Assembly: GCA_947585525.1 (NCBI GenBank)
Contig: CANPXA010000017.1
Coordinates: 1-15,838 of the forward strand
Reading direction: 5' to 3'
Length of the DNA: 15,838 nt
Source of the DNA: an uncultured Akkermansia sp.
Lineage (GTDB): Bacteria; Verrucomicrobiota; Verrucomicrobiia; Verrucomicrobiales; Akkermansiaceae
Made by a program: the position numbers and the translations under genes. The notes under the pieces were generated by a model. The model did not search any database, was not told the DNA's origin, and saw nothing but the letters and a program-made list of their open reading frames with translations. How positions within the stretch are numbered: position 1 is the first letter of the stretch; each line of letters begins with the position of its first letter. Shown here piece by piece: positions 13,516 to 15,838 of the stretch.

Positions 13516-14307
13516 ATGAAAAACCTCACTCAGACTTTTCTCTTTTTCGCGCTTATTGTCCTTCTCTGGGCCGGCATCACCGGCGACCTCTCCTTTCTGG
13601 GCATTGATTGCACCCTCTGGTCGCCCTACGTACTGCCCTCCCCCTCGCTCGTAGCGCAATACCTCTGGGATAACACGGTGAATGGCAAGCTCCCACTGTC
13701 CATGCTGATCACCCTTCGTCGTCTCATCATCGGTTACCTCTTGGGGCTCATCCTCGGTCTTCCGCTTGGTATGCTTGCAGCGCGCCTCACTTGTGTGCGC
13801 AACACCATTGGTATGTTGGCTCTGGGCTTCCAAGGACTCCCCAGCGTCTGCTGGGTTCCCCTCGCCTGTATCTGGTTCGGACAAACGGAAGCAGCCCTTC
13901 TCTTCGTCGTTATCATGGGCACGCTGTGGAGTGTGCTCCTCTCCACAGAAAATGGTATCCTCAATGTACCTCCCATTTATGCCCGAGCTGCACGCACCAT
14001 GGGGTCTTCGCCCCTGCACACGTTGATATTCGTAACGCTACCGGCATCCGCTCCATTCATAGTGAGCGGCATGAAGCAAGGCTGGGCCTTTGCGTGGCGC
14101 TCCCTCATGGCGGCAGAAATATACGTGTCCGTCATCTCCGGCTTCGGCATCGGACAATATCTTCACTACGGACGAGAACTCCAGCGTATGCACCAAGTGG
14201 TGGGTGTCATGTTTATCATCATCTTGGTGGGGTTGTTGGTGGATAAATTGTTTTTCTCTCCGGCAGAATCATGGTTACATCGTCGCTGGGGGACTGCTCG
14301 TAATTAA
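13516..14307 (+). CDS. ABC transporter permease, SsuC/TauC/NrtB type
   Basis: Membrane channel subunit of the importer (263 residues). A first helix lies at about 7-22. The family pattern YVLPSPSLVAQYLW (38-51) precedes the core domain, with helices at about 70-90, 97-121, 126-143, 175-199 and 226-243. The EAA-type loop that docks to the ATPase is YARAARTMGSSPLHTLIFVT (155-174), followed by LPASAPFIVSGMKQGWAFAW (175-194). It lies between the ATPase (five-base gap, CTTCC before the ATG) and the oxidase (21-base gap). This gives a complete A-B-C importer with one permease, presumably a homodimer. Length and topology match the family. Confidence 0.93.
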   Translation: MKNLTQTFLFFALIVLLWAGITGDLSFLGIDCTLWSPYVLPSPSLVAQYLWDNTVNGKLPLSMLITLRRLIIGYLLGLILGLPLGMLAARLTCVRNTIGMLALGFQGLPSVCWVPLACIWFGQTEAALLFVVIMGTLWSVLLSTENGILNVPPIYARAARTMGSSPLHTLIFVTLPASAPFIVSGMKQGWAFAWRSLMAAEIYVSVISGFGIGQYLHYGRELQRMHQVVGVMFIIILVGLLVDKLFFSPAESWLHRRWGTARN

Positions 14308-14328
14308 TTTTGATCTTCCTCTTCTCTC

Positions 14329-15705
14329 ATGAACATCTCGACAGAAGACATCCTCCGCGAGCTCGGTTCTATCGTACGCACCGACAAGGACACCCTACGC
14401 GCCTATTCCTCGGACAAATGGTTCGCATCCGCCCTTCCGCAGGCTGTCGCTCTGCCATCCTCTGCGGAGGAGGTCTGCCGGGTGCTCCGATTTGCCTCCA
14501 GGTTCGGCGTACCTGTAACTCCTCGCGGCGCCGGCGTCGGCTATGTGGGTGGCTGTGTCCCCGTGCACGGTGGGATTGTTCTCTCTACGGAGCGTATGAA
14601 CCGCATCATCGAAATCTCTCCGGAAGACGGGGTTGCCGTTGTGGAGCCCGGAGTCCTCACGGCGGATCTTCAATCGGCTTGCTCGAAACTTGGCTGGTTT
14701 TATCCTCCGGATCCCGCCTCTCGCAAAGAATCTTCCATCGGTGGTAATATAGCAACCAACGCCGGAGGACCACGATGCCTCAAATACGGAGTCACGCGCT
14801 CCTATGTGCTCGGACTGCAGGTAGCACTCGCCGACGGCAGACTCCTCACATGCGGTGGTCGCACCCACAAGAACAAGCAAGGATTTGATCTTGTCGGACT
14901 CTTCTGTGGCAGTGAGGGGTTACTCGGCATCATTACACGAGCCACTCTGCGGCTCATTCCGGCACCCCAAGCTCGCGGCGCGTTACGAGCCACCTTTTCG
15001 TGCTTTTCAGACTCAGCGGGAACAGTCCAACAAATACTTCAAACAGGGCATCTTCCCTGTGCCCTTGAAATAGCAGATGCTTTTACATTGGATGCCGCAC
15101 GTCGGCATCTCGGGACGGACGCCCTGCCCCCTGATGCCAGGGGACACCTTATCGTTGAAATCGATGGACACCGGGACTCCGTGAACCATGAACTCAACGA
15201 ACTCAGGGAACTCATTTCTTCTCATGGAGGCACGCAAATTGTTTCTGCTACCACGGAAGAGGAAATTGAGAGCATATGGGAATTACGCCGAGGCTTTTCT
15301 GAAAGCCTCAAAGCGACCGGTCTCACCAAACTCAACGAAGACGTTGTCATTCCTCGCTCTCAACTCGTCGAATTTGTTAATTTTTGCACATCTCTGCGCG
15401 AAGAGAGCGGCATTCCCATTGCTTGCTTCGGTCATGCCGGGGATGGAAACATCCACACCAACATCATGATTCCACGCGATGACGAAGGTAACGAACGTCG
15501 CGCTGAAGCAGAGAGTCTGCTGCATCGTCTCTTTGCCTGGGTTCTTTCTCACTCGGGCTCTATTACCGGTGAGCACGGTATCGGTCTCGCCAAAGCTCCT
15601 TGGTTCCCCAGCTCGATCGGTTCTGTCGCTATGGATACCCATCACGCGATCAAGCATGCCCTCGATCCCACCGGGATTCTCAACCCCGGTAAACTTAACC
15701 TCTAA
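14329..15705 (+). CDS. glcD: FAD-linked oxidase, glycolate oxidase GlcD / D-lactate dehydrogenase type
   Basis: Flavoenzyme of the vanillyl-alcohol oxidase superfamily (458 residues), oxidising a 2-hydroxy acid. The FAD-binding half has AVALPSSAEEVCRVL (39-53), PRGAGVGYVGGC (65-76), the phosphate-binding PDPASRKESSIGGNIATNAG (127-146) and GLFCGSEGLLGIIT (190-203). The C-terminal FAD-oxidase domain has FGHAGDGNIHTNIM (367-380, His369 and His376) and GSITGEHGIGLAK (410-422, Glu415-His416), which hold the metal and substrate in the family, and ends LDPTGILNPGK. D-lactate, glycolate and 2-hydroxyglutarate dehydrogenases all share these motifs, so the substrate is open. There is no GlcE or GlcF partner after it; the next element is a terminator. 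Its place 21 bases behind the importer suggests the two act on one catabolic route, though this is only context. Confidence 0.9.
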   Translation: MNISTEDILRELGSIVRTDKDTLRAYSSDKWFASALPQAVALPSSAEEVCRVLRFASRFGVPVTPRGAGVGYVGGCVPVHGGIVLSTERMNRIIEISPEDGVAVVEPGVLTADLQSACSKLGWFYPPDPASRKESSIGGNIATNAGGPRCLKYGVTRSYVLGLQVALADGRLLTCGGRTHKNKQGFDLVGLFCGSEGLLGIITRATLRLIPAPQARGALRATFSCFSDSAGTVQQILQTGHLPCALEIADAFTLDAARRHLGTDALPPDARGHLIVEIDGHRDSVNHELNELRELISSHGGTQIVSATTEEEIESIWELRRGFSESLKATGLTKLNEDVVIPRSQLVEFVNFCTSLREESGIPIACFGHAGDGNIHTNIMIPRDDEGNERRAEAESLLHRLFAWVLSHSGSITGEHGIGLAKAPWFPSSIGSVAMDTHHAIKHALDPTGILNPGKLNL

Positions 15706-15726
15706 TACAATCCCGCACTAAAAAGA

Positions 15727-15757
15727 ACGACCCGCAAGCTACCAACTTGCGGGTCGT
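15727..15757 (-). terminator. Intrinsic terminator of the rRNA operon, possibly also stopping the + strand operon
   Basis: A perfect 12-bp GC-rich stem (15727-15738 with 15746-15757) encloses a 7-base loop. Read on the minus strand it is followed by TCTTTTTA, a good U tract, so it mainly ends the rRNA transcript just after 5S. On the plus strand the stem is followed only by ATTGTTCC, a weak tail, but the hairpin lies 21 bases after the oxidase stop and may help end that transcript too. Confidence 0.85.
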
Positions 15758-15762
15758 ATTGT

Positions 15763-15838
15763 TCCTGGCGGCGATCTACTTTCGCGGGACCTAGCGTCCG
15801 ACTATCATCGACGCGCCAATGTTTCACTTCCGGGTTCG
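15763..15838 (-). rRNA. rrf: 5S ribosomal RNA, 3' part (runs off the right edge)
   Basis: Read on the minus strand, the sequence contains the typical 5S patterns CGAACCCGGAAGTGAAAC near the window end, then the loop and helix region and GCGAAAGTAGATCGCCGCCAGG at the 3' end. This corresponds to the E. coli 5S region from the conserved GAAGUGAAAC segment to the end (about 76 of some 115 nucleotides). The 5' third lies outside the window. The 3' end is placed by the closing CCAGG and is uncertain by a few bases. It is followed at once by a terminator, so it is probably the last gene of a minus-strand rRNA operon whose 23S and 16S lie beyond the right edge. Confidence 0.9.

Overview
The window reads as bacterial chromosome, most likely from the PVC superphylum and probably Verrucomicrobiota. 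This is an inference from three things: gene content (a type II secretion/type IV pilus-like ATPase-platform-pseudopilin cluster next to a secreted GH89 alpha-N-acetylglucosaminidase, as suits a glycan or mucin degrader), moderate GC, and start codons preceded by pyrimidine-rich leaders rather than Shine-Dalgarno sites. No 16S is present, so the phylum is not proven. All confident protein genes lie on the + strand. Only the 5S rRNA at the right edge and a doubtful partial ORF at the left edge lie on the - strand.

Left edge (1-388): an open minus-strand frame with strongly G-ending codons leaves the window at base 1. It is separated by two apparently divergent promoters from the first + strand gene. 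The + promoter (TTGACG, 17 bp, TAGAAT) is one of the best sigma70-like sites in the window and probably drives the secretion cluster.

Secretion block (389-5709): two tandem paralogous GspE/PilB ATPases, a GspF/PilC inner-membrane platform protein and a GspG-type major pseudopilin. Secretin, minor pseudopilins and prepilin peptidase are absent, so the rest of the apparatus must be encoded elsewhere. Next (5766-8018) is a signal-peptide-bearing GH89 glycosidase with no evident promoter of its own, a natural candidate cargo for the system.

Metabolic and transport block (about 8131-15705): an unknown six-helix membrane protein; an MtaD/SsnA-type amidohydrolase that overlaps a DnaQ-like exonuclease by ATGA; an orphan OppD/DppD-type ABC ATPase overlapping the exonuclease by four bases; then a promoter and a compact SsuA-SsuB-SsuC-type importer (lipoprotein, ATPase, permease); and finally a GlcD-type FAD-linked oxidase. 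The importer and the oxidase may form one catabolic unit for a small organic acid or sulfonate, but the substrate cannot be read from sequence.

Right edge (15706-15838): a strong hairpin terminator lies between the oxidase and the 3' part of a minus-strand 5S rRNA gene. The window therefore ends inside a convergently oriented rRNA operon.

I see no CRISPR array, tRNA, transposase, prophage or integrase. No clearly new defence or mobile system is visible. The most interesting points are the asymmetric twin ATPases with their possible GH89 cargo, the Shine-Dalgarno-free leaders with two promoters sitting on start codons, and the orphan ATPase with a broken cysteine motif.
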